A stretch of 64,000 nucleotides of DNA, from NCBI GenBank assembly GCA_038501625.1, contig JAZAYU010000002.1:16978053-17042052 (forward strand). Reading direction: 5' to 3'. Position 1 is the stretch's first letter. Each line of letters starts with the position of its first letter. The stretch is from Corbicula japonica. Taxonomy: Eukaryota > Mollusca > Bivalvia > Venerida > Cyrenidae. The notes beneath the pieces were generated by a model. That model was not told the origin of the DNA. It was given only the letters and a program-made list of their open reading frames with translations, and made no database searches. A program made the position numbers and the translations under genes. Positions 22,246 to 32,867 of this stretch are shown here, piece by piece.

Positions 22246-23606
22246 GTTAATAACTGAGCATCAGATCGCTTGACGTGGGTGATGGACGAAACCGATTACA
22301 TGTAGTGTATGTCAATATGATTTACCATCATCACGTGACATTTCCCTTTTTGTGATACTTGCCATCTTTCGTGACACTAGTCACGATACGGAGCCACAGT
22401 CTGATGGTTATACTGAAGAAGTTCTTAAAATTTGTATATGTTGATTCATTCGTGTCATTTTAAAAACATTAAAACCGGGGCTATTGTATTGTTGATATAC
22501 CAAAAAGGTATAATTCTAGATTTGTAGGTTCCTCACGAATTTGTTTCGGAGAGGTGTTAATTTTTTTTAATGAAGTTTACAGTCATAATACATGTATAAT
22601 AAGCATTTATACAAGAGAAATTAAAATTTTAATAAATAAAAAAATTGTGTAAGACAGTAAGAACTTAAGAAAATATTATACATCTTCAACTGAAAATTAA
22701 CAACACGGCGTTAACTACTTTACTTATATAAACAAAGATTTCTTCAAATAGAACCAAATAAAGCTCAGTTATTGAAACTACTTTGAAAAGAAAAAAGAAT
22801 ATTATTTTTAATTTTTGCACTTTTTTTTTCAACTGTAAATTGATAAATGTAACACGTAAACAAAATCTTTGTGGACAGACTGTTTCGTAGCGTGGCCGAC
22901 TTTATCTTATATAACAAACATTCCGTCTAACTCACCTTAACAAGCTCAGTTATTAAAAATTTTCACTTCGGAAAGAAACAGAAATATTTTTACTAGTGCA
23001 CCGTGTCTTAGCAAAGCAAAGAAATAGCGTCATAGGAAATAAGAAGTTGAGGGTAATTGACAGGCAATACGGACTAGATCCATACAAGATCATTGAATGA
23101 AGTCAATTATTGGCTTCCGACAGACGCTTTCTCTGACAATAAGACAGTTCTAAGGTTGTTAGAAGTTACAAGAGCTGATCAATGGCGGTACTAACAAGCC
23201 TTTTATTGACACAAATTAAGCATTTGCGTGTTTTGCACGCCAGATCAATATTTTGCAAAATTTGCTGGATAACGATATTTGTTTTGAGATTATGTAATTT
23301 GTTCCGGACGGGTGCTCATGAATTATTAAATTGCATCTTAGTAAATAGTGCATTTAATCTCGGATCACGAATTACTGAATACAGATATAGATAATGAAAT
23401 AGTCTGATAGAAAAAATTCAATGTAGGAAATACTGGATGCAAATTGGTTAGGCAGACATGATCAGTTTTTGGAAATAACCACCTGAAATGTTTGCCCTCA
23501 AACCTAAAATAAAAATTAGCTTCAAAAACCAAAGTAACCCTAGAGATTGTCGAATTACTGTAGCTTATCTTATAACGTGCATTTGCCATATTTCAACTAT
23601 TATATA
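22246..23606. other. no gene seen
   Basis: AT-rich spacer. A 70-codon frame starting at ATG 23182 has no splice context or domain that I recognise. Confidence 0.4.
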
Positions 23607-23608
23607 TA

Positions 23609-23861
23609 CTCAACAAAAATAGAAACCTGACACTATATATATGGTGTATTTTCCTGGAATCAGATTTAAAGCTAATTGAATTGTGGTATGTAATAAAAAT
23701 TGTGCATGTTTTGAACTTAATTATGCATTTTGATATTTTTGGTGCATGAAACAAGTGATTCAGTGGTTATTTTCTTTTGGATGGTGCAAAAATATATAGA
23801 TTTTGAATATGCACCTCATACTTATTCAAAGTTACAGTGTCAGGTTTCTTTTTTTGTTGAG
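23609..23861. mobile_element. TA-flanked inverted-repeat element (mariner-like MITE), 253 bp
   Basis: CTCAACAAAAATAGAAACCT at 23609 is mirrored at the right end (AGGTTTCTTTTTTTGTTGAG, ending 23861), with pairing continuing into TGACACT. TA lies outside both ends. The terminal CTCAACAAAA also starts the element at 28745. No transposase frame. Confidence 0.8.
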
Positions 23862-24202
23862 TATATAATATAGGCATGCTTTTATTGTGTGTACTATTTA
23901 TAAAATATTTTTTTATAAGAAGACCATTAATTTTAAAAGACAAGGTAAAAAAAGATGCACATTTAGGTGATTTGGTCGTCAAAACTCTCTGCTTAGTACA
24001 TGTAGCGCATTTCTATGAATTTAATCGGATCGCATTGTATCTGGTATACCGGAAACAAACTACAATTATAGCTCACGTTCGCCATTGAGTCACGTGATTA
24101 CCCGAATTATGTAATACCGATAACATACTGAACGAAAAAAAGTTTTGACATACTTTTAACATTAAAACTTTTAAAGTTATTACATACTTTAATTCCCGCT
24201 GA

Positions 24203-24405
24203 ATATCAGGAAAGGTCACATCCACGCATCATCCCCGCACAGCCAAAATTTATAAAGTTAGAGAGAGCATGGGTTTTATATTTGATCAAAGAAGACACCA
24301 AACAAATTATCGAAATTAGGAACCCGAGGATTTATCGTATTGGAACAGTCCGTGGCGGAACATTTTATCAATAGGGATATATTCTAGGTTCAAGGGTGCA
24401 CCGTC
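24203..24405 (+). repeat. repeat family R1, copy h (diverged)
   Basis: TATCAGGAAAGGTCACATCC, CCCCGCACAGCC, AGAGAGCATGG, AACAAATTATCGAAATTAGG and GTTCAAGGGTGCACC are in the expected order. The hairpin is largely lost. Confidence 0.7.
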
Positions 24406-24544
24406 CAAACTTCCAATTGTCGCCGTGTCTCTAGCATGTATTGATTTTAAAAATAAAGTGTGTAGAATTTATTAAACAACCGTCTCGATTGTAAAATGAT
24501 TTAATTGAGACGCATAGATATTATTATTTTCTTCGTACGAATAG

Positions 24545-24852
24545 TCAAATAGAAGAAAAGGGAACCTTGAAAGTCACCGAACAAGACAATTATAAAAATA
24601 TTGCAGACTTGATTTGATTATTCCAGTTCATTGGCAGTAATTGAAATGCATATTATTGCTCACGTCGACTAACCCATGGGTTGAGCGCAACTCAATATTT
24701 ACTCAGATAAACAGTACGATTTCGATCCATGGCATGCATATACCGGTGAACATGGACCATCTATGCGGTAGTTTTATATTAATTTCATTGCAATTTCAGC
24801 GGCGTATGGTCCCCATATAAAGGAATGTGTTTGTAGTAAACGAGAAAACAAT
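24545..24852 (+). repeat. repeat family R2, copy d (longest)
   Basis: Covers GGGAACCTTGAAAGTC, ATATTGCAGACTTGATTTGA, GGCAGTAATTGAAATGCATA, GGGTTGAGCGCAACTCAATA, GGTGAACATGGACC and CGTATGGTCCCCATA. It therefore shows that the two blocks separated in copy a belong to one roughly 300-bp unit. Confidence 0.85.
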
Positions 24853-25419
24853 GGGCGGAACAGAATAAAAGTATAAAAAGTGTTAAAGCATGCAAAGATC
24901 TATCAGTTTCAGTTAGTCTTAACTTTTTTGTAGCTCAGAGTCGTGAGAAATATGGATTTAGGAGCAAAAAAAAAACGTAATGAGAAAATAAAATGCATTA
25001 CCTACATTGGATATCAGTAACTGTTAAATTCAGTCAATAGTAGTGCTGTAACGTATCAGATCGGATTAAATATATCCTGCATCTCCTTCCAAAAAAAAAA
25101 ACAAAAAAAAAAGCGAAAATTCGTCTTTTCTAATTACTTAACCGACTCTCAGCACTAGCTGTATTAACTTTTCTGGCAAATTAGACTGAAATCTGCCAGT
25201 CCTGTTAATACTCGTGGGAAATAAGCGATGAAGGATTTTTACACTAGATTTTCTTCTCTTCCTAACTTGTTCGGTCATCGTATCTACTGTTTTCTTTAAT
25301 GTCATTTATTTTCTTTCGGTCGTAACTCTGCGGAAAACCAATACTCATTTTGGCAGGAATCTAAATAGGTATTTTGTTAAATTAATTTTGTAGACAACAG
25401 ACCAAAATGTATTATAGAA

Positions 25420-25515
25420 TTGGGCGCGTCGTGGGAAAAATGTGTTCGGACATCTTACGTCATCTGTGAAATGACGTCATAAAGTTGACGACATTTATTA
25501 TTATGCTTTTCACAA
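25420..25515 (-). repeat. repeat family R4 with CRE-type palindrome, copy b
   Basis: On the minus strand: AATAAATGTCGTCAACTTTA, TGACGTCATTTCA, GATGACGTAAG, then CGACGCGCCC, matching 7945-8075 in order. Intervening lengths differ by a few bases. Confidence 0.55.
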
Positions 25516-26382
25516 AAAAAAAAAACAACAACAAACAAACAAAACATTATTCAATCAAAATGAGAAAGTTACATGTATTATAGTAGAGTTGTAATTTATT
25601 TTCAAATATATTTACAAATAAAATGTCAAACATATCACTACATTTTTCAAAATTTCCGCAGAATTAGATAGACGGGATATGCAAATTTTGCGGTTGGTGA
25701 TAAAATGAATGTAAAAGTAGAATATATAATACAATGAATAAGGACGACGAATGACCACGGACTATTAAAAAACATCAAATATCAACCCTTTGCAAAATCT
25801 TTGCACTAAAAACGATAATCGCTGTATAAAAGTAAAAGCGAAGCGCGCAACTGGGGATTTTGTTTGCTTGTTATTACTTTAAACTAATAAAAAATTTCGT
25901 AATTTCAATGCACACATTGGTATACGGAATAATTCATTGTATAACTTTTTTATTCCATCTTGATTTGTCCAATTTTCTCCAATTGATCTGATCTCAAAAA
26001 CTTAACCAACGTCACCAAAGCGGCTTTACCATTGATTTTATTTTGTGATTTAGTTTTTCCAAATTAGCACACTTCATTTAATAGTGAATCTTTGAGCACG
26101 ACTTATGTACTTACATGTAACAATACTAAAATTACTAAAAGAAACTTTAAAACATTACTATTTTTTCAACTTTTTTTTTTCAACTGATAATCATGATTGT
26201 TTATTGAAACGATGTAAATATCTTATCAGGCGAACCACTAATTGGTTCAAACTTTATCTCTCGCTTCCATAAAATAACATTTTTTTCATTTCTCTTAAAC
26301 TAAAAATATTTTGAAATTCGATATATAACGTTATTATTATATATTATTGTTATACGCTATCTTTTCTGGCTTCTTTACTCAG
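25516..26382. other. no gene seen
   Basis: AT-rich spacer beginning with an A/C-rich simple repeat (25515-25545). It ends in the pyrimidine tract preceding the candidate exon at 26383. Confidence 0.4.
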
Positions 26383-26515
26383 AAAGAGTGTTTACTGGAT
26401 GAATTAGTAGAGGCAGAATACATGCTCTGTGTTCTGGCATCTATACCTGCCGTGTGCAGAAAGCCTGAATCTGAATGGTTTATCGTCCGGCTCGTTAGTG
26501 ACTGGAAGCGAAGAG
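26383..26515 (+). CDS. candidate internal exon, acidic then basic helical segment
   Basis: The acceptor CTTTTCTGGCTTCTTTACTCAG is strong. The open frame encodes KECLLDELVEAEYMLCVLAS, then a Cys-Arg-Lys-Pro-Glu-Ser segment and VRLVSDWKRR. G+C is clearly above the surroundings and third-codon positions are mixed, as in real coding DNA. A modest donor AAGAG|GTTATG ends it; otherwise the frame runs on to a TGA at 26563-26565, touching the start of R1 copy i. Family not recognised. It might instead be part of an older mobile element. Confidence 0.35.
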
Positions 26516-26552
26516 GTTATGGTTGTGTTAGGCTCATCCTTCTTTGTCTAAA

Positions 26553-26945
26553 AGGTGACAAATGAAACATGCATATCAGGATATAGGCATACTCAGAAAA
26601 AGCTGAATTAAGCAACCAAAGTGGGTGAACGAAAAGAGAGCAAGGGTAAATAAAACTATCAATTTCAAATTAGACATAATGCACTTATCGAAATAAGAAC
26701 ATGAGGTATTACTGTACAGCAGTGGAGCGGTCAGTCGCATAACTATTTGCCAATTGGGGTTTAAACAAGATTCTAGGGTGCACCAACCACACCTGACTAA
26801 AGTGTTTTCATATGAACAAATATTTACAAGTTGTCTTTGCTGAATGAATACAGCCCTTTGCATTGTCAAGAAAAAAGGGGATACTCAATGACCTTACTGA
26901 GTTAAGAGCACCTGGAGTCAAATCAGCAAGGGCATGATGTTAGGA
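26553..26945 (+). repeat. repeat family R1, copy i (near full length)
   Basis: From ATGCATATCAGGATA through GCACTTATCGAAATAAGAAC, GGAGCGGTCAGTCGCATAAC, GATTCTAGGGTGCACCAACC to GAGCACCTGGAGTCAAATCA and AAGGGCATGATG. This defines the R1 3' end together with copies c and e. The hairpin is partly decayed. Confidence 0.85.
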
Positions 26946-27498
26946 ACAAAGGAAACATTTCGAGCTGTTTTCGTTGTTTACAATATTTTTCAGAAATCTT
27001 CATAAACTTATAAACTCCTACACAACCGCCGCCGTTGTGCAACGTTTCGCTGTAAAATACAATGAAGGTAGCCTTTCTTTTCGAAATTACAGATGGTAGT
27101 TACGAATAAAATATAGAAATTAATATTGTTTTTCATTTCAGTCATAGTAGGGTGTAACATTTAATATTAATGTTGACATGATTAATTTGATTATTATATA
27201 AAATACTCGAAATATAAAACTTAATCTAATGATTTCTTACTTTAAACCACATTTAAAAACGCCGATTATGTTGAGAATTGTAAAACTTGAAGACTAGAGA
27301 AACAGAAAATAACACGATCATGTGAATTTTCGGAATATTATATATTCCGAAAACTTTTTTTTTATTTTATCGATTTTCTTGCGGATTTTTTTATCAAGTG
27401 ATTACACATGAATTAAATAGAAAAGCTGGAATGGTTCAATGCCCTATCTTGTTAAGTTTTCGAGAAATTTGAAAAATAAATTCAATGTCAAACTTCTA

Positions 27499-27657
27499 TT
27501 CCGATCGGAATTGACATTTTCCGATCGGAACTTTTCCGGTCGGAATTTTTTCCATTCGGAAAATTTCCGATCGGAAGAGGTGATTCCGATCGGAATGTTT
27601 CCTGTGTTCATTTAATTCCTATCGGAATTCATGTTGCATTTATCTTTCCGACCGGAA
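27499..27657. repeat. array of eight TTCC-N4-GGAA palindromes
   Basis: Four are perfect TTCCGATCGGAA; the rest vary in the middle (TTCCGGTCGGAA, TTCCATTCGGAA, TTCCTATCGGAA, TTCCGACCGGAA). Start-to-start spacing is 20, 15, 16, 15, 19, 32 and 30 bp, so this is not a simple tandem repeat and not a CRISPR array. Confidence 0.9.
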
Positions 27658-27809
27658 TCAGTCCTGTGGGAAAAGTTATTCCGAACATTTATTTTAATCG
27701 CAACTGATGTCGTATTTTTTATAATTTCCAGTTTGTAAAGTCAGTTGTTGTGTTTTCTTATGAAAATGAAAAAAAATAGATTGTGATAAAGATAAACAAA
27801 ATGTAAATA

Positions 27810-27983
27810 CAGCGAACCTTGTCTTATCAGCCACCTGCGAATAGCAACCACCGTTAACAGCCAGTTTGAATATGACTTAAACTTACATTTTGTTCTAAGT
27901 TTTTACTGTTTTTAACAGCCACCTGTCTTCAGCAGCCACTTTTTGTCACTCCCTTGGGTGGCTGCTAAAGACAGGTTTGACTG
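27810..27983. mobile_element. TA-flanked MITE, 174 bp, inserted in element E copy A
   Basis: Ends CAGCGAACCTTGTCTTATCA and, inverted, CAGTCAAACCTGTCTTTAGC, each followed by AGCCACC or GCCACC. TA flanks both sides. Copy B at about 30787 has AATGTAAATATTATTTTT with no insertion, so the empty site is visible and only TA is duplicated. Tc1/mariner/pogo-type by target site; non-autonomous. Confidence 0.85.
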
Positions 27984-28037
27984 TATTATTTTACATATAC
28001 ACTCACTATTTTGTATGTAAGTTATTGTTATTATATT

Positions 28038-28742
28038 TTGTTGACAACATCTGACTCTCATGATTGACAACTTGAAATTGATGTAATCGTCAACATCGTT
28101 TAATGTTTATTTAATTTATTATATGACGTTATCTCCAGTCTGAATCATTGAAGAGGTGAAATTCGTTATTAATTTTTTCATTCCTGGTTTTATTTTTTTA
28201 ACTTGACGTACTTTTTGATTTATTTTCTAAGATCACTTGTCAGACTTACTGATTCTCTTCAGTCCTGTCGGTTATTTTCTCGTTAAAGGTCAATCTCATT
28301 CTTTTATGTTGAGACCATAGCATGCAGATTATGGAATGTTATTGATGTGCAAATACCGCGTTAAATACCGAGTTAAAGGTTTCATATTAAGTTTCATCGT
28401 CTTATTGGTAGATCAAAATGGGTACCTATGTTTACTTACTTGTGTAAATTTAGAGCTCAACTAGGTTCTAATGGTTGTGTTTCCTTTACTGCGCATTAAC
28501 CGGCTAAAAACCGAGACTGCAATATTTCATTTCAAAAAATAAATATTTCAAAACTTTCTATCCTTTTTAATAAGCAATAGGTTGGTTGTTAGTCAATTAC
28601 ATTTGCATAACGCACGGATACATGTATAACTTCTATATCACCGGCAGAATATGATCTCTTGGTCAGCAGTCCTGCAATCGGTTGAGAACTCATTTTAGAA
28701 GAGAACATGTTTTATCGACAATGTAAAAGAAATTTACAAATA
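28038..28742. other. no gene seen
   Basis: AT-rich spacer. TCTGATTCTCTTCAG near 28261 looks like an acceptor but no open frame follows. Confidence 0.4.
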
Positions 28743-28744
28743 TA

Positions 28745-29321
28745 CTCAACAAAAATAAAAAAGTATCCACAATCCTACCTTAAATTTTGTAAAATTTGAA
28801 AACGAAAACTGAGAAATCTTTATGTGGACAACTTTGCATTTGTTTGCATTTGTTTGCATTTTGTTATCATTGTAAAGAGAAAAAGTGTTTTTGAAAATCT
28901 GCAGCCACAACTTAGTTATCTTTCCCTTTGTTGTAATGAGGGTTCCAGGAAAAAGTCAGTGATTCTTTGAAGTATTCACATTGGTATGAATTAAATCAAT
29001 CTTTCCACCTCTTGTGATCAATAAAATCATAAAACATTCATCAATAAAACAAGTAGTCCTCGATAAACTACGCTAGAAAGTCCAACCATTTCCAATTACC
29101 TCCCTTTAAATTGAATATGTAGTGTTTTGTAATCCATTATTAATTGTTATTCGACTTGCCGCTGCTTAGGTCTTGGTGTGGAATATTATGTTTATGAACA
29201 ATAGAAATTGAAAACAACTGAGATTAACCAATTAAACACCATTCAAAGCGTACCTGATTAAATGAAAATATGTCAATGAGAATATAAGCATAAAAAGTGG
29301 ATACTTTTTAATTTTGTTCAG
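28745..29321. mobile_element. TA-flanked inverted-repeat element (mariner-like), 577 bp
   Basis: CTCAACAAAAATAAAAAAGT at the left and, inverted, CTGAACAAAATTAAAAAGTA at the right, both continuing into TCCAC. TA lies outside each end. It contains a triple TTTGCATTTG (28834-28862). No transposase frame. A decayed relative lies at 13.17-13.59 kb. Confidence 0.8.
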
Positions 29322-29805
29322 TATATATGTTTTTAAATTCATAGAGTTATTGTTGTTATTTCACCTAAATTGTACAATAACTATTGTATTCAAAAAAGAG
29401 AGAAACATAAATTCGAGAAAAAATAAACATATTTCTAGAAAAAATCATGAACAAGTAATAGTATACAGTAGTGTGTTTTAATTACCTTCATCTCAGATTT
29501 GATGTAAAAGTTACATTTTAACTTATATTAATTTGCAGATAATGATTATTAAACAAAAAAAGATCGATTTAATATAAGAATCATAATTCGGTTAAAATTT
29601 GTATGAAATTAGGATAGTCGCATGGTCTCGCACGATTATGGATACATATAATAGAACTGTTAGTTTGAAAAATTCCGATCGGATGAGGTGATTCCGATCG
29701 GAATGTTTCCTGCGTTTATTTAATTCCTATCGGAATTCATGTTGCATTTATCTTTCCGACCGGAATCAGTCCTGTGTGAAAAGTTATTCCGAACATTTAG
29801 TTTAA

Positions 29806-30669
29806 AGGCGTTCGCTACAGTTTTTTTACGAGTATTACACTACGGTACCACCGTCTAAGTGCAATGTATAAAACACAGTTCACGGTCCAATCTGGGTTTT
29901 ATCAATGCATAAAACACAGTTCACGGTCCAAGACATGACTTATTCGGACATAGCTCGTTTCGGATACGTATGTGGATTATTGGTTAAATTTTGGCTTTAA
30001 ATTCGCGCACTGGTCCGAGCGCGAAATACGCGAAAATTAAGCCATCGCTAAATAAAATGATACCACAGTAATAATTAATAAGGTTCACTATATACCTTTA
30101 AGGTTTTTTGTTTATACATAATTACCCCCCCCCCCCCCCCCCCTTTGAAATTGCCATTTCGAACAAATTAACATGGTAACCTACATTTTTCTTTTTTATT
30201 TTATGTTTGTTATACATTGGTGAATATATTGGTAGTATATGGTGAAATTCTATTATATTTAATTAAAGTAAACTTAAAAACATCCCTAAGAATGAAAAGA
30301 TTTGACGATAAATTCTTTGTAGTAAAATAGGTCATTCTTAATTTCTTATACGTGGTATATGTGTTTCATTATTTGTATTGCAATAATTAGCAATTTTTGT
30401 TTGTAATTTAGAATGATTTTAACTGAAAAATAGAATTATTTATGATATTCTTCTGATACATTCTATGATTTTATGCCGACAAAGAAGTCTATTAATCGTA
30501 AATATTGTTCAAAATGTGACATCTTCGGTATCTAATAAAAAACAAGAAACCCCGGTAAGGTCCCATTTTTATTTAGTTTTTCATTGCATAACATCATGTT
30601 CTTGACATAGACAAAGTTTGAATGAAATCTATTATTGGGAAAATTTTGATGAAACTGTAGCGACTGCCT
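29806..30669. mobile_element. TTAA-flanked inverted-repeat element, 864 bp
   Basis: Ends AGGCGTTCGCTACAGTTT and, inverted, AGGCAGTCGCTACAGTTT (16/18 identical), with TTAA on both sides (29802-29805, 30670-30673). Copy A of element E shows the uninterrupted target (ATTTTAATCGC at about 27691), proving a TTAA target duplication. TTTAA cannot be excluded. The interior has GCGCGAAATACGCGAA (about 30019), shared with the element at 42.4 kb, and a 19-C run. No transposase frame. Confidence 0.88.
30125..30143 (+). repeat. poly-C run, 19 bp
   Basis: Uninterrupted C19 in otherwise AT-rich DNA, inside the 864-bp TTAA element. Confidence 0.95.
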
Positions 30670-30838
30670 TTAATCGCAACTTATGTCGTATTTATAATTT
30701 CCAGTCAGTAATCAGTTGTTGTGTTTTCTTATGAAAATGAAAAAAAAATCAAAAATAGATTGTAATAAAAGAAAAACAAAATGTAAATATTATTTTTAAT
30801 ATACACTCACTATTCTGTAAGTAAGTTATTTTTATTAC

Positions 30839-32721
30839 AGTACCGCATTTTCAACGTGTGACGTATAGGCTTGAATGTGGAATAAGATATTTCTTTAAAT
30901 AAGGATCTCCAGCTTGAAGTATTCCCCTTAGGAAAATTTTGATTCCACTTTCAGAATGCTTAAGCTAATACGATACTATGCTGTCAGAAATGAACAGTAA
31001 TTGTGCATGTATTTAGTACATTTATAAGTGTTCGGTGCGCTATTGACTTTAGATTGAGAATATATCAAATAGAATGTTTTTACTTCATCCGTCACTGTGT
31101 TTCTTATTCTCTGCGATGGCGATCCTTACTGAATTGCGCTTCGTTTCTCCAAGGCTTGAAATGCAATTTATTTTTATTTAAGCAAACATAAAGAAAATTA
31201 AAGAGTAAACAATGCGAGAAACTGACTGTATTTCACTTTCAAAATTTGTATAACGTAGTCCTGGTATATTTTTCATAGACGCATACACAATCTCACTTAA
31301 GTCAGATCTAACAAATGTTAGATCTGATGACGGTCCGCAGTCACGGTACATAAGTAATAGCGGTTTTCCCTCGATTACTATTTTTAGAAATTGCCAACAC
31401 AGGAAGCGTATTTATAACGCTCGCAAAATGATCCGAAGATGTCATTACATTAGAAATGCATGCAATACTACATAAACACATATATCTCCAGTAAAATATG
31501 TCTTACGCAGGCTGTCAACACTTTCCATGAGTTAAAATACTATTTTTACTTTCACTTTTGCGATTTTATAGGCGACAATCTGATTGGTTTAACGGGTTAG
31601 TGATAAAAGCATGTTTTAATTACTCGTCGTCAGATCCTAAGAGCTTAGCGGGTTTCAGGAAATGATTTTATTCCGATTGACGCTTACAGATTGTAAAATA
31701 AGTTACTTTTCTTGACTTCGATGTATGTTATTAACCGTCTTAGTGATACAAACGATTTATTACAATTATTATAGAGTTTATACATTTGACAGTAAATCTA
31801 TAAAACACATGTCAGGCACCCAGCTTTCTTCAAATCGATAAGTAAAATATTTTTCTATTATACTTATATTACGATTAGAATACTAGAAAAATTCTTTCAC
31901 ATTCTGCACTATACAAAAACATTCATATCTACAAGTAATCTACAAATCGAATGATAAGTTGTAACGAAATGTCCGAAATAAGTTTCATTTTCGTTTGCAT
32001 TTTGTTGTATTTATGTTTAATACATATGACTAATCGGAAAATATTAACATAACTATAATATAATTTAATGCGGCATTTTGTTAGAAATACAATATTCATT
32101 CAGTTAAAGTATTTTATTTATTTATTGATACTACATAATCAACAAAATTGGTTTCAAATATTTCGCATAACTGGTTATATAAATTCTTTCATTTTGCCTG
32201 TGTATAGAAAAAATATTAACATTACGAAAGACAAAAACAATCATAAAACAAAAAACAATATTGAAGCGTTATTAGACCTGAAGTTGTGGAAATTATTAAA
32301 TAGGTATTTATAACGACATTAAGACTGTATAGATATAGATGATTGAATGTTGCTTTAAGTGTTTAGTTGCAAGTGTATTAATATGACATAATACCGGCTG
32401 TGTTTCGCGTGATTGACCGCGCGATTCGTGCAAAAAGTAAAGAAATGCCAACTACACAGAAATGTGGTCGTCAGTAAATAATATTATATTTCGATTGTAT
32501 CTTACTCATCAAACTCATAATTGAAAATTATTTTCAAAGCAGTTGATTTTTCTATTAATCCGAATCCCATAACTGACTGTGTAAAGACGATGTGTTTTGT
32601 TTAACATGATTATTTCAATGGTTATATGTAAATCTTACTATTGGGTGTTAAAGATCCTCTGTTGTTAACTTATTTCGATAAAAAAAGAAGAAATGTGCCC
32701 GTTTGAGATCAAAGAAAAAAT
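30839..32721. other. no gene seen; one strong palindrome
   Basis: AT-rich spacer. TCAGATCTAACA/TGTTAGATCTGA form a perfect 12-bp stem with a two-base loop at 31302-31327. A 62-codon frame at 31003 has no support. Confidence 0.45.
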
Positions 32722-32810
32722 TGTGACGTTAACGGGATTCGAACCAACGACCTACAGAACCAGGAGTCAACGATAAAATGTTGAGGATCGGTCTAGACCA
32801 CTCCGCTAAT
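32722..32810 (-). other. tRNA-like sequence (SINE head or tRNA pseudogene)
   Basis: On the minus strand TTAGCGGAGTGG (A-box-like) is followed about 60 bases later by GGTTCGAATCC at 32745-32735 (B box). A run of six T follows at 32719-32714, as in a pol III terminator. The length would fit a class II tRNA with a long variable arm. The acceptor and T stems do not pair properly, so I do not call a functional tRNA. It lies just outside the hAT-like element. Confidence 0.5.
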
Positions 32811-32867
32811 GCAGAATATATATATATGAATCGAATATCAGTCCAAATATAAACTCGCTCTGGGATT

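Larger units (their letters stand above)
27313..28037 (+). mobile_element. element E, copy A, with TTCC-N4-GGAA palindrome array
   Basis: Starts AACACGATCATGTGAATTTT, then a hairpin TTTTCGGAATAT/ATATTCCGAAAA (27327-27353), a T run and about 140 bp of spacer. Eight palindromes follow at 27499, 27519, 27534, 27550, 27565, 27584, 27616 and 27646. After that comes a tail shared with copy B (AACTGATGTCGTATTTT to ACACTCACTATTTTGT). The head is shared with copy C in reverse orientation. It is interrupted by a TA-flanked insertion at 27810-27983. No coding capacity; mechanism of movement unknown. Confidence 0.7.
29663..30838 (+). mobile_element. element E, copy B (head missing), interrupted
   Basis: Carries the last four palindromes of copy A (29673, 29692, 29724, 29754) with exactly the same spacing of 19, 32 and 30 bp, and the same tail up to about 30838. 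It is split by an 864-bp insertion at 29806-30669. The head and first four palindromes are absent, so the copy is 5'-truncated or was duplicated partially. Confidence 0.8.

Noticed and set aside
32722..32810. Functional tRNA gene
   Set aside because: A and B boxes are present, but acceptor and T-arm stems do not pair; kept only as tRNA-like.
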